Assembly (NCBI RefSeq): GCF_029633865.1
Contig: NC_079221.1
Location: forward strand, 1,483,215 to 1,547,214
DNA length: 64,000 bases
Origin: Lampris incognitus
Taxonomy: Eukaryota > Chordata > Actinopteri > Lampriformes > Lampridae
Reading direction: 5' to 3'
The notes below the pieces were generated by a model. It was not told the DNA's origin, made no database searches, and saw nothing but the letters and a program-made list of their open reading frames with translations. Of the stretch, positions 48,590-60,120 are shown one piece after another. The translations under genes and the position numbers were made by a program. The stretch's first letter is position 1. Every line of letters begins with the position of its first letter.

Positions 48590-49255
48590 TGTTCGATGAT
48601 GACAATCCTGCCTCTGTCACTTGTGAGTCTTCTTATGGCTGTAAAGCCCAGTCCGCCATCCACACCGTCTGCCACAGACAGAACAGGTGAGGTCACTGAC
48701 TGGGGGTGTAGGTGTACTGACTGGGGGTGTAGGTGTACTGACTGGGGGTGTAGGTGTGGTACTGACTGGGGGTGTAGGTGTACTGACTGGGGGTGTAGGT
48801 GTGGTACTGGCTTCATGTCTCTTCAGACGTCTCCTGGTCCATCGATCACCGCGGTCCTCCTCGAGCTTTGGCACCCCTTGTTGATAGAGCTCATGCCAGA
48901 TGGAGCGTTGGGCAGCAGTGTCCTCCAGCTGGCTCGGGTTCAGGCCGCACTTTCTTATGATGGTCTTTCATCTGGTCTTTGTTCCGTTTTTCTGGCCCCC
49001 TGCCAAGCGGCGGCCAAGATGTAGCTGGCCATACAGCACTTTACGCAGTAAGCGCTCCTTTGGCATCCTGATGCCGTGGCCGAGCCATCGAAGTTGGTGC
49101 TGAGTGACGGTAGCCTCCATGCTGGTGCAGTTGGTCTTGCGGAGTATTTCAGTATGGGGCACTCGGTCACGCCAGGTTCTCCTTAGGATGCATTGTAGGC
49201 ATCTGATGTGGAAGGCCTCAAGCATCCTGAGGTGGTGGCTGTACAGGGTCCATGC
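48590..49255 (-). mobile_element. Zinc-finger LINE 3' remnant with a small minisatellite
   Basis: Minus strand: MLEAFHIRCLQCILRRTWRD, LRWLGHGIRMPKERLLRKVL, then a linker whose TPTPPVS heptad is repeated about five times by a 21-bp tandem repeat (48695-48810), then LTCSVCGRRCGWRTGLYSHK, a C2H2-like finger. It is related to 32755-34555. Confidence 0.75.
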
Positions 49256-49310
49256 CTCACTATATAATATATATAATATTTCATATAAATATTATATATA
49301 TTATATATTT

Positions 49311-49690
49311 TTAGACTCCTGCCTGATCTTGTCCATCAACCTGTCCATCGCCATTGCAAACAAGAAAGGGCTCAGAGCCGATGCTTGATGTGTCCCACCT
49401 CCACCTTGAACCCATCTGTCGTTCCAACCACGCACCTCACCATTGTCACACTTCCCTCATACATATCCTGCACCACTCCTACATACTTCTCTGCAGCTCC
49501 TGACTTCCTCATACAATACCACACCTCCTCTCTCGGCACCCTGTCATATGCTTTCTCTAAATCCACAAAGACACAATGTAACTCTTTCTGGCCTTCTCTA
49601 TACTTCTCCATCAACATTCTCAAAGCAAACATCACATCTGTGGTTCTCTTTCCTGGCATGAAACCATACTGCTGCTGCTGATCATCACCT
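49311..49690 (-). mobile_element. RTE LINE fragment, copy 3
   Basis: RT codons on the minus strand: [40 protein letters not shown] and DGFKVEVG. At 49311 it joins an AT-only stretch (49262-49312). At 49677 it runs into the 66-bp array. Confidence 0.88.
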
Positions 49691-51351
49691 CTCCTCTTCA
49701 CCTAGCTTCTATTACTCTTTCCCAAATCTTCATGCTGCTGCTGATCATCACCTCTCCTCCTCTTAACCTAGCTTCTATTACTCTTTCCCATATCTTCATG
49801 CTGCTGCTGATCATCACCTCTCCTCCTCTTAACCTAGCTTCTATTACTCTTTCCCAAATCTTCATGCTGCTGCTGATCATCACCTCTCCTCCTCTTAACC
49901 TAGCTTCTATTACTCTTTCCCATATCTTCATGCTGTGGCTGATCACCACCTCTCCTCCTCTTAACCTAGCTTCTATTACTCTTTCCCATATCTTCATGCT
50001 GCTGCTGATCATCACCTCTCCTCTTCACCTAGCTTCTATTACTCTTTCCCAAATCTTCATGCTGCTGCTGATCATCACCTCTCCTCCTCTTAACCTAGCT
50101 TCTATTACTCTTTCCCATATCTTCATGCTGTGGCTGATCACCACCTCTCCTCCTCTTAACCTAGCTTCTATTACTCTTTCCCATATCTTCATGCTGCTGC
50201 TGATCATCACCTCTCCTCTTCACCTAGCTTCTATTACTCTTTCCCAAATCTTCATGCTGCTGCTGATCATCACCTCTCCTCCTCTTAACCTAGCTTCTAT
50301 TACTCTTTCCCATATCTTCATGCTGCTGCTGATCATCACCTCTCCTCCTCTTAACCTAGCTTCTATTACTCTTTCCCAAATCTTCATGCTGCTGCTGATC
50401 ATCACCTCTCCTCTTCTTAACCTAGCTTCTATTACTCTTTCCCATATCTTCATGCTGTGGCTGATCACCACCTCTCCTCCTCTTAACCTAGCTTCTATTA
50501 CTCTTTCCCATATCTTCATGCTGCTGCTGATCATCACCTCTCCTCTTCACCTAGCTTCTATTACTCTTTCCCAAATCTTCATGCTGCTGCTGATCATCAC
50601 TTCTCCTCCTCTTAACCTAGCTTCTATTACTCTTTCCCATATCTTCATGCTGTGGCTGATCATCACCTCTCCTCCTCTTAACCTAGCTTCTATTACTCTT
50701 TCCCATATCTTCATGCTGTGGCTGATCATCACCTCTCCTCTTAACCTAGCTTCTATTACTCTTTCCCATATCTTCATGCTGCTGCTGATCACCACCTCTC
50801 CTCCTCTTAACCTAGCTTCTATTACTCTTTCCCATATCTTCATGCTGCTGCTGATCATCACCTCTCCTCTTCTTAACCTAGCTTCTATTACTCTTTCCCA
50901 AATCTTCATGCTGCTGCTGATCACCACCTCTCCTCTTAACCTAGCTTCTATTACTCTTTCCCATATCTTCATGCTGCTGCTGATCACCACCTCTCCTCCT
51001 CTTAACCTAGCTTCTATTACTCTTTCCCATATCTTCATGCTGCTGCTGATCATCACCTCTCCTCCTCTTAACCTAGCTTCTATTACTCTTTCCCATATCT
51101 TCATGCTGTGGCTGATCATCACCTCTCCTCTTCTTAACCTAGCTTCTATTACTCTTTCCCATATCTTCATGCTGTGGCTGATCACCACCTCTCCTCCTCT
51201 TAACCTAGCTTCTATTACTCTTTCCCATATCTTCATGCTGCTGCTGATCATCACCTCTCCTCCTCTTAACCTAGCTTCTATTACTCTTTCCCATATCTTC
51301 ATGCTGTGGCTGATCATCACCTCTCCTCTTAACCTAGCTTCTATTACTCTT
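49677..51351 (-). repeat. 66-bp minisatellite made from an RTE RT segment
   Basis: About 25 units of 66 bp (some 63 bp). On the minus strand each unit encodes [20 protein letters not shown], a piece just upstream of the RT QYGFMP box. All length changes are three bases, so the plus strand is stop-free for 551 codons. On the minus strand the 63-bp class brings a TAG. Not a real gene. Unit borders coincide with GCTGATCA. Confidence 0.93.
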
Positions 51352-51714
51352 ATTCTGTATCATTGGCCACCACAATGCCAAATTTAACCACAAATGAAAT
51401 GCATCTAAAAAGCACAAGATCTTCAAACAAGTTACTTTTTTGCACTGATTTTTTTTTAGCCTTTCTTTACTTTCATCTACAATTTTGGAATCTTTTTTAA
51501 AAACTTTTTTTTTTTATTGAACCTTTATTTAACCAGGAGGATCCCGCCGAGATTACAAAGCTCTTTCTCAAGGGAGACCTGGCCAAGATAGGCAGCAGCA
51601 ATTAGAAAGCACAGAAACAAAATCACACAGTTGCAAAATTACACATTTGAAAACACAAACAAACGACAAAATAATTTAGAAAAAAGTAAATTACAAGCAG
51701 ATTATAAAAAACAA
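51352..51714. other. Short repeat tail, otherwise nothing recognised
   Basis: Positions 51515-51590 (T-run, TTTATTTAACCAGGAGGATC, CTCAAGGGAGACCTGG) resemble a dispersed fish repeat end. Nothing is seen in the remainder. Confidence 0.45.
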
Positions 51715-52225
51715 GTACATGTTGTGAAATCAGCTATCAAAGACCCCAGCCACCCCAACTATGGACTGTTCCAGCTGCTATCGTCAGGCAAGCGGTACCG
51801 CAGCCTCAAAGCCCGGACCAGTAGGCTCCGGAACAGCTTTTATCCACCAAGCAACCAGGCCTTTGAACAAAGAACATTAGACACTTAGCCTGGTGCCGGA
51901 CTGATGGTACTGACCTATGGTCTTCAGCAGATCATCAGTTTACACACACAAACACACTCACACAGACGTTGCTTGGCATACACAAACACACAAATATACA
52001 AACAACTACATACACATATGCACATTTATTAAGGCTGGGCCTACACACACACACACAGCACCTTACTTACAGCACACACTATTTATTATTATTACTGCTG
52101 TTTTGTTCTGTTTTGTGGTTATTTATCACTATTGTTGCTGCAGTGTTGAGGAGCTGAAACACAAGAATTTTACTCTCTTGTATTTGTATAATGAGACGTA
52201 ACAAATAAAGAATCTTGAATCTTGA
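51715..52225 (+). mobile_element. LINE 3' end (Rex1/CR1-like), plus strand
   Basis: The last codons of an RT C terminus (AIKDPSHPNYGLFQLLSSGK, RYRSLKARTSRLRNSFYPPS), a CA-rich UTR and an end with AATAAAGAATCTTGAATCTTG. It is related to the C-terminal piece of the LINE at 52480-54235 (KDPTHPFHIHFTLLPSGRRY). Confidence 0.72.
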
Positions 52226-52479
52226 CTGTTTGATTGGTCAGCAATTATATGGAAAAGTCCACATGACAGGTTTACAGAGGTGGAAGGGGTGTAGGGTAAC
52301 AAGAGTATCTTTCGATCATTTCATTTAGACTTAGACTGCTTTCATTTGTCATTGCCTTATATGCATGTCTCATACATTATGTTTCACAAGGACCTCAGTG
52401 CCACATAAAAACAAATAAACAAATAGCAAATATTAAAAACAAAAAGTGCATTAAAAACAAGAATTACTTCACAGACCTA

Positions 52480-54235
52480 AACACCACAAGCACACCTGAC
52501 ACGGATAGTGAGTAAGACGGTCAAAAGGTCATTTTGTGGAAGGTCTGAGTGTTCAGGCTGTTGAGGAACCTCACAGCCTGAGGAATGAAACTGGTGCATA
52601 ATCTGGTGGAGGCAGCATGGCTGCTCCGGTACCTCCTGCCAGAGGGTAGGAGGGTGAAGTGGATGTGGAAAGGGTGGGTGGGGTCCTTCACGATGCCGAG
52701 AGCCTTCCGGGTGCACAATGCGTCATAGATGGCCTGGATGGATGGAATAGCAGTTCCTATGATCTGTCCGGCTGTCTTCACTACCCGCTGTAGGGATTTG
52801 TGGTCGAGGCCTTGCAGGTCCCATGCCAGACAGAGAGACAGCTGGTCAGGATGCTCTCTATGGTGCCTCTGTAGAATGTGATGAGGATGGGTGGGGGGAA
52901 ACTTGCCTTCTTCTGACGCCGCAGGAAGTGAAGACGCTGCTGGGCCTTCTTGGAGAGCGCAGTGACATGTGAGGACCAGGAGAGGTCCTCTGTGATGTGA
53001 ACTCCCAGGAACGTAACACTGCTGACTCTCTCCACGTCCATACCATTGATGGTCCGAGGGATATGGTGGGCGCTGGTCTATCTAAAGTCAATAATGACCT
53101 CCTTAGTTTTTCCTATATGTAGGGAGAGGTTGTTGTTTTTACACCTCACTGCCAGTTGACCCACCTCCACTCTGTATGATGATTCCTCGTTGTTGCTGAT
53201 GAGACCAACCACTGTGGTCTCATCAGCAAACTTTATGATGAGGTTGGAGGTGGACGATGCTGTGCAGTCGTGAGCCAGCAGGGTGAACAAGAGTGGACTG
53301 AGCACACAGCCCTGTGCTCATTGTGATGGTCCTGGAAGTGATCTTGCCAATTTGCACTGACTGTGGCCTCCCCGTGAGGAAGTCCAGCACCCAGTTACAG
53401 AGGGAGGTGTTAAGGCCCAGCTGACTCAGCTTTTTGATCAGGTGTTGTGGTATGACTGTGTTAAAAGCTGAGCTGAAGTCAATGAACAACATCCTCGCAG
53501 AGCTGTTCTTTCTCTCCAGGAGGGACAGGGCTGGATGAAGAGCAGAGGCTATGGCATCTTCTGTGGAGCGGTTAGCGCGGTATGCAAACTGGAGAGGGTC
53601 CAGAGTGGAGGGGAGGCTGGACTTGATGTGCTTCATGACCAGCCTCTCAAAGAACGTCAGGATGATGGGAGTCAGTGCATGGGGCGGTAGTCATTGTGGC
53701 AGGACACAGGGGACTTGTTTGGCACTGGTATGATGGTGGTAGACTTGAGACACGTGGGGATAACTGCCTGGGACAGCGAGATGTTGAAGACGTCAGCAAG
53801 GACATCTGCCAGCTGCTCAGCACAGTCTCTGATGGCTCGGCCCGAGATTCTGTCTGGACCCGCAGCTTTGTGTGGGTTGACTCTGGAGAGGATCTTTCTC
53901 ACGTCATCTGCGGTCAACTGCAGAAGCCGGTCATCCATCAGGGATGTAGTCTTCACCACCGGCACCTTGTTCAGTCTCTCATATCGTGTGTAGAAGTCAT
54001 TCAGTGCATCTGGGAGGGTGGGGGCACCGTCACAGGTCTGAGGAGGAGGCTTATAGCCAGTGAGGGCCTGAATACCCTTCCACAAGTGCTGTGTGTCTCT
54101 GCTATCAGCAAAGTGGCTGTTGATTCTCTGTACATATTGTATTTTTGCCTCCCTGATGCCACATGACAGGCTGGCCCTTTCCGATTTAGAATCAAAAATC
54201 AGAAAAAAGAAGAAAGAAGAAAGAAAAGAAAGCCC
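52480..54235 (-). mobile_element. Rex1/CR1-like LINE, minus strand, broken
   Basis: Pieces in order: [117 protein letters not shown] and LPSGRRYRS. The active-site FADD reads FADE, and several frameshifts exist, so the RT is dead. The upstream ORF1 and endonuclease are missing. Confidence 0.83.
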
Positions 54236-54345
54236 TGTGATGGCCCGGCGGCCTGTCCAGGGTGTCTCCCCGCCTGCCGCCCAATGACTGCTGGGACAGG
54301 CTCCAGCATCCCCGTGACCCCGAGGAAGGATAAGTGGTATGGATG
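54236..54345 (+). repeat. Dispersed repeat tail, second copy
   Basis: Nearly the same sequence as 38640-38772, ending GGATGATGGATG. It sits at the 5' end of the Rex1-like LINE. Positions 54346-54535 show nothing. Confidence 0.75.
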
Positions 54346-54535
54346 ATGGATGAATCAGAAAACACATAACGCCGTTATTTTATTGTTCGTTTACAAGTGT
54401 GAACTCAGAAGACCAATAACGGGCTGTTTTTCATTGTTTTGATTTTGTTCTTACGTTAAAACGAGAACATGAGGGGATATAAGAGGGGCACGGATTAACG
54501 CGTGTAGTCATTATTTCCTTGTTCATACAATGCCA

Positions 54536-55330
54536 GCGGGCATTGTACTTTGTTTGACAGGGGTCGGAGGGGCGGGGCTAGTCCCATTCCGCCATACAGT
54601 TTGTTTGACGGGGGTCGGAGGGGCGGGGCTAGTCCCATTCCGCCATACAGTTTGTTTGACGGGGGTCGGAGGGGCGGGGCTAGTCCCATTGCGCCATACA
54701 GTTTGTTTGACGGGGGTCGGAGGGGCGGGGCTAGTCCCATTCCGCCATACAGTTTGTTTGACGGGGGTCGGAGGGGCGGGGCTAGTCCTATTCTGCGGAG
54801 CGCTGCTGTATCGGCCCCCATCGCGGTGATGTGGAGCTCGGTGCGCCCCCGGCCGAGTGTGTGTGAGCCGGTGTCCGGTGTGCGGTGTCGGGTGTCGCCG
54901 GTCGGAGGCTGTGTGTGCTGCGCCGCAGCCGAGCAAGACTCGCTAACAGCAGGTACAGCAGTGTGACGGCGGCGCGTGTGTTCGCCGCTGGTGTGTGTGG
55001 ACAAAAGAAGGACCGTGCGCGGGGTGTGATGCGGAGGGAGGGAGGGAGGTAGGGAGGGAGGGGGTCAGAAGAACGGGCTCATTGTTGGCTTCCCGTCCCG
55101 TGGCACCAGAACATCACCATTAACCCGGAGCGCGTCGTGTTTGTCACGACGGCCTGCGGCTCTGGCGTCCCGTGGCCCCGTTGGGTGAGTCGCGGCGAGT
55201 GTCGCCCACAGCGAGGAGCGCGGTGGGTCCTCCGAGCAGCAGACTCGTCTCGCTCCGGCGGCGGCGGCGGCGGTGTGGGTGGAGCAGGCCTGCGGAGCGG
55301 ACGGAGGCAGGCGCGGAACACGTGCATGGA
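54536..55330 (+). promoter_or_regulatory. CpG-rich presumed tmem169 promoter and first exon
   Basis: A GC- and CpG-rich block. A plausible untranslated exon ends at the donor AACAGCAG/GTACAG near 54950, to be joined to an acceptor near 55962 (TTAACAG) ahead of the start codon. The exact start site cannot be seen. Long frames on both strands here (for example 54495-55004) follow from base composition. Confidence 0.5.
54556..54790 (+). promoter_or_regulatory. Five 51-bp repeats, each with a GC box
   Basis: GGGTCGGAGGGGCGGGGCTA recurs at about 54560, 54611, 54662, 54713 and 54764, separated by TCCGCCATACAGTTTGTTTG. GGGGCGGGGC is a strong Sp1/KLF-type site. The array lies just before the presumed tmem169 first exon. 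Confidence 0.85.
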
Positions 55331-55439
55331 AAAAGCCCACTAATTGTCAGTGTTAATGGCTGATGCACGCTACCCCTAGATTCTATTGGATAATTCATAT
55401 GTTGACCAAAGGAAAACAAATCAGCCTCCTGTTCAAATA

Positions 55440-55460
55440 ATTATTTCATTAACCTTCACT

Positions 55461-55509
<49 letters not shown>

Positions 55510-55623
55510 GCTCATCTATATTTGTGAGGGCCAGTTTGAGTTTTTAACCGTTACAGTAGGGACATTTATCCAAAGTGAGTGACATTCTGGCTGGCCCTCA
55601 CTTCTTCAAGGGGCTATTTTAGG

Positions 55624-55659
<36 letters not shown>

Positions 55660-55960
55660 GAAACATTATCATACCGTTGCTCTTCCTGAGACTGATTCCT
55701 GAAACACAATGAATGAACACTGCATGGAATGGGCTGTCCAGGAAGTCACTATACAGTGCCTGTGAGCCCTCCTCTGTTGCTCTCCCTGAGGTTTCTTCCT
55801 ATTTTTTTCTCCATTAAAGGTTTTTTTAGGGAGGTGTTCCTTATCCGATGAGAGGGTCTAAGGACAGGATGTTGTGTTGCTGTAAAGCCTCTTGAGGCAA
55901 ATTTGTAATTTGTGATATTGGGCTGTACAAATAAAATTGACTTGACTGTGTTCAGTCTAT
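55440..55960. repeat. (TG)n, MITE relative and dispersed tail in tmem169 5' intron
   Basis: (GT)n lies at 55462-55509 and 55625-55657. Between them is a short relative of the MITE at 15154-16246 (TTTGTGAGGGCCAGTTTGAG). Positions 55690-55947 are a dispersed element end (CCTTATCCGATGAGAGGGTC ... AATAAAATTGACTTGAC) common in fish. Confidence 0.65.
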
Positions 55961-56006
55961 TAACAGCAGCACCAGAGTCAGTGAGCTCACCCAGCCAGTC
56001 GTGAGG

Positions 56007-57167
56007 ATGGCTCAGGCAGAGGAGCAGCCATCTGAAAGGGAGAGCAGTCCCCAAATGGACTCCCTGAGGTCAGAGACATCAGTGAGCCACTCAGAGGAAG
56101 GAGAAGGGGGACACTCTATAAGGAGGAAGAAGAGGAAGAAGAGAGACCCACGTCCAGAGTCTATCATCGTCTACCGCTCTGAAATGGAAAGGGCACCCGG
56201 AGAGGATCAAGGTGGCGAGGAGGGTCCTGAGCGGGGTGCAGAGGAGGGCGCTACATTTCTTTGCACACCAACAGGCGAAGGTAAACATACAGGTGAAGAA
56301 AACATAAACCAAAGAGTTTTCAGGCTGTTTTGTCAGATTTACTTAAAAAAAAACCCAGTTAATTATTGACAAGACCAGGGATGTCCCATTCATTTTAATG
56401 AATGCCATCTTTTGCATCTACAGTACATATGACCTAACTTAGAGGCAGCTTTTTCGTCAGAACCTGCAGCTAGGTCTGTCACATGGGTCAAGTGTTATGT
56501 CTTGTGAAATCTGTGATGTGTTTCCTTAACAGGAGGAAGCTGGAGCCTACCTCCAGACAGCCGATATGTGACTCTGACCGGCACCATTACCCGGGGTAAG
56601 AAGAAAGGTCAGATGGTGGACATCCATGTCACGATGACAGAAAAGGAGCTCAGGGACCTGGCCAAGTCAAAAGAGCGTCTGGACGCTGAGTGTGAAGCAG
56701 GGGCAGGTTCCACCCGCAGCTGCAGCTTGGGTTTCTGCCAGGGGCCCCACATTGTCCTCTGGAGCCTCTCCTGTGCTCCTGTGGTATTTGTCCTCTCTTT
56801 CATCACCTCTTTCTACTATGGCACGCTCACTTGGTACAACGTCTTCCTGGTGTACAACGAGGAACGGACGTTTTGGCACAAAATCACCGTGTGCCCCTTC
56901 CTCATCATTTTCTACCCCATGCTCATCATGCCCATGGCGTTGTCACTGGCACTGTACTCTGCTGTGGTGCAGGTGTCCTGGGCTTTCAGCGAGTGGTGGC
57001 AGTCAGTGAGAGATCTGGAAAAAGGCTTCTGTGGCTGGGCCTGCGGGAAGCTAGGGCTGGAAGATTGTTCCCCTTATAGTATAGTGGAATTGCTGGATTC
57101 TGATACCATCTCTGGGACTCTGCAGAGCAAGGCCCCCAGTGAACTCGCTCAGACATCATCGGTATGA
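56007..57167 (+). CDS. tmem169: Transmembrane protein 169
   Basis: Two coding exons, 56007-56280 and 56533-57167, joined by GT-AG in phase 1; 302 residues plus TGA (human protein about 297). ATG at 56007 has a good context (AGGATGG). The N-terminal half is charged and disordered with a basic stretch (RRKKRKKRDPRPESI), then a conserved block (RYVTLTGTITRGKKKGQMVD, VTMTEKELRDL). Two hydrophobic segments follow, about residues 165-187 (VLWSLSCAPVVFVLSFITSF) and 209-236 (ITVCPFLIIFYPMLIMPMAL). A conserved cytosolic-type tail (FSEWWQSVRDLEKGFCGWAC) ends with PSELAQTSSV. It is a two-pass membrane protein of poorly defined role. The gene is followed by a long 3' UTR. Confidence 0.95.
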
Positions 57168-57826
57168 GACAAAGCGATGTGAGGTTATTCAAAAACAAGA
57201 CCTTTAGTTAGAAATGCTTTCTGTGGCTTATTTGATGTTACTTTCAGTCAGTGTTAGATGAGTGGGTTTTGCTGCATCGGCTCACAACAAAGTGCTGGCC
57301 AGTTAAACAATCACAAGGAAGCATTTGAAAGTATTTTCACTATGCTTTTTGTGTTTGAAATACTTACCTTGCATTTTCTGAACTGTCCTTATGAGGTAAA
57401 CTTGATCCATGGTCCTTCTAAGAATATTAAAATATTACAGGACATTTTATTTGAAATTTTGAGACAGATTTGCATGGATCAAACTTCTTCAGACAGAGAA
57501 TATTTATTATGACCAGTCATTGAGACCAACCCGGTCAACAACCGGTGAGACACCAGGACACAGACACGGTTCATGATGGTGGTTGAGGGCTCAAGAGCCA
57601 TTTTATTTAAAAACAAAAGTTAAAAACCCAAGAGTTAAATCAGCTACTTTAAAACCAACAAGACATGGTGCAGAGTGTTTTAACAGGAGCGAGCGGCCAT
57701 GTATCTGCATAGTGTATGTGTGGACCTGTTCTTGCCCTCTTCCCCGGTTTGTCTTTTAGTGTCTACAGGCACAATTTAACCTGTGCTGGCCAGTTGCACC
57801 GACTCCAGACAGATGTATCCCCCCCT

Positions 57827-57896
<70 letters not shown>

Positions 57897-58945
57897 CCCG
57901 TCACAGTCTTTTTTTTTTCGACTATGGTTTTTGCATATACATATAGTCATACATAGAATAAATCCTATCAACATTATTAAACATTTCAGGTCACTGGATG
58001 GTCACCATTAAGTATCATAGGACAACACTCCTATACAGAGAAGTTTGATAGCTGTGCGCTGTTGGAAGGACTTGTCAACACGTGCTATGGACACCGGACC
58101 CTGATACACACACAGTATCTGAGACCTGCAAGTTGAAGTAAAGTTCTCTTTGTCTGTATATATCTTATTCTAATATATGTGATGACTAAGAACTGCACTG
58201 TAAATGGGAAATATTACTTAAAAGCAACTGTTAAATGGTTTAACATTGTTTTTAATGGGTGTTATCTTAAATCACCAGTGAAACAATATTTGAAGCCATA
58301 GTCACAAGGAGCTGACAGACTAGGTTTTTGTGGCAAATTGAATTTCAATGTTGCCCTACTTTCACGTGTTTTAAGACACCATCAGAATAGATGTTTGTGA
58401 TCTTAAACTAATTGTGCTGTTTTCACAGTTTTGGTGCACTGTTACACAAATTGCATTTATCCTCTTCTGTTGTTTTGAACCATGAAAATTGCAGTTACAT
58501 TTACCATGTTCAAATGTTTGTAAGATGATTTAATTTATTTTGATGCATTTGAGTCTGGTAGACAAGCTCAAATTGTTGTAGATAGGTGTTTTGTACTGTC
58601 AAAGAATTTAGATTAGATGTCTTACAAAGACAAAAAACAAAAACGGAGTATTGTAACTTCAGAGAGTTGGCTGCAAATGTACATCAAAGTAAACAGGAGA
58701 GGGTTCAGGTAAATATCTGAAGTAATTAAAAAAAACTTTTTTAATGTTTCAGACTTGTAACTTATTGGCTAAAATAGTTCCACTCTCTTCATAATGTACG
58801 AAAGTGTATGGAAAAGGCATGGGTAAGTGTTTGTGGATGGTTAAGTCTGTGTTGGATGATTCTCATGTTTTACTGACACTGTACGTTACATGAAGATGCA
58901 AGGTAAAGACGGGCACAAATGAAATAAACGTTCACCTCATGACCC
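57168..58945 (+). other. tmem169 3' UTR
   Basis: No coding signal. AT-rich sequence with a long (CA)n at 57831-57891. Ends shortly after the poly(A) signal at 58923. Confidence 0.65.
58923..58928 (+). terminator. tmem169 poly(A) signal
   Basis: AATAAA followed within about 20 bases by a CA-containing cleavage context. It is a clear canonical hexamer after an uninterrupted AT-rich 3' UTR. Confidence 0.6.
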
Positions 58946-59382
58946 AGCCACGCCGGTCTATTTCCTTTACACTTACTAAGCGTGAGGAATATCTACTCTA
59001 TATACATTTACACCACTACACAAAGGCTCGTACTGGGCCATTGTTTTCTGTATGGCTTAGTATTATCTTTTAGGAGACCACTGGGGGTTTCAGCAGTGCT
59101 TTATCCTCCTGTAAGCTGCAGATGGCTCTCTGTGGGGCTCACCGGGGTATACAAGTGTTTCCCGGTTTCAGGAGCTCTCTCACTGCCCATCACTACTGTG
59201 TTGTGGTGCTAGCTGCAGGAGAGACTGAAGGACCCTGAAGGCAAACTCCATATGTTCTTATGGCTAAGCTCTCACGACCAGGCTGAACAATGTACCAAAC
59301 ACTTTTGAGGATAAAATGGGCGACTTGTCAGCCTTGTTTTCATTTATTTCCACAAGATCTATCACTTGTTTTTAGGGAAGAT

Positions 59383-59735
59383 GAACCCAGTGCTATCGAA
59401 AGGAGCCAGTTGAGGTGGTTCGGGCATCTGATTAGGATGCCTCCCGGGCTCCTTCCTGTGGAGGTTTACCGGGCACGGCCAACTGGGAGGAGACCCCGGG
59501 GTAGACCCAGAACTCGCTGGAGGGACTACACGTCCAGTCTGGCCTGGGAACGCCTTGGGACCCCCCAGCAGGAGCTGGAAGGTGTTGCTGAGGAGAGGGA
59601 CGTCTGGAGTGCCCTATTCAGCTTGCTGCCACTGCGACCCGACCCCGGAGAAGCGGCTGGAGATGACATGAGATGACATGACATGACATGACATGACATG
59701 ACATGAGATGAGAGGAGATGAGAGGAGATGAACCC
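59383..59735 (+). mobile_element. Rex3-like RTE 3' end with (GACAT)n tail
   Basis: Final codons of a Rex3-type RT: ERSQLRWFGHLIRMPPGLLP, RRPRGRPRTRWRDYTSSLAW, LEGVAEERDVWSALF and LLPLRPDPGEAAGDDMR, then a (ATGACAT/GATGA)n tract, the usual Rex3 tail. Heavily 5' truncated. Positions 58946-59382 upstream show nothing I recognise. Confidence 0.85.
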
Positions 59736-60120
59736 ACACACCAAATCTGTATCACCATTAACGAGCGACCGGTTGCAGTGCCTATCCAAATAGGACATGC
59801 ATGCATGCATGCATAATACAGTGATAGAGACACGACGCACTTGACCTACTTTGTATTTTGCATTTTGGTATACATCTTTGCACCGTGTAATCATAACATT
59901 ACAAAGCGTTTACATTCAGTGCAAGGTATTGCATGCAGTACTTGCATGTTATTTAAATTCATGCAACGCTAACTACGTTGAGTCCACAAAGGCGTGGAAG
60001 TCGTCAGCGTGGCTGCGACTGGTTTATTTACGGTAAACAGGAACTCTCGTGTAATTCACATTTCCTCCCGGAGTCAAAACAAAGCGACACCAACTCTCGT
60101 AGGAGGGAAAGGGAGAGGAG

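Noticed and set aside
49732-51387. 551-codon open frame on the plus strand
   Set aside because: It is the antisense of a 66-bp repeat whose length is a multiple of three and which has no plus-strand stop. It has no start context, splice structure or family.
54495-55004. Frames with repeated GLAPPLRPPSN on the minus strand
   Set aside because: Antisense of the 51-bp GC-box repeat in a CpG-rich block; 51 is a multiple of three, so no stops appear.
56001-56006. Start of tmem169 two codons upstream at GTG
   Set aside because: GTG is not an expected vertebrate start; the ATG at 56007 has a favourable context and fits the family length.
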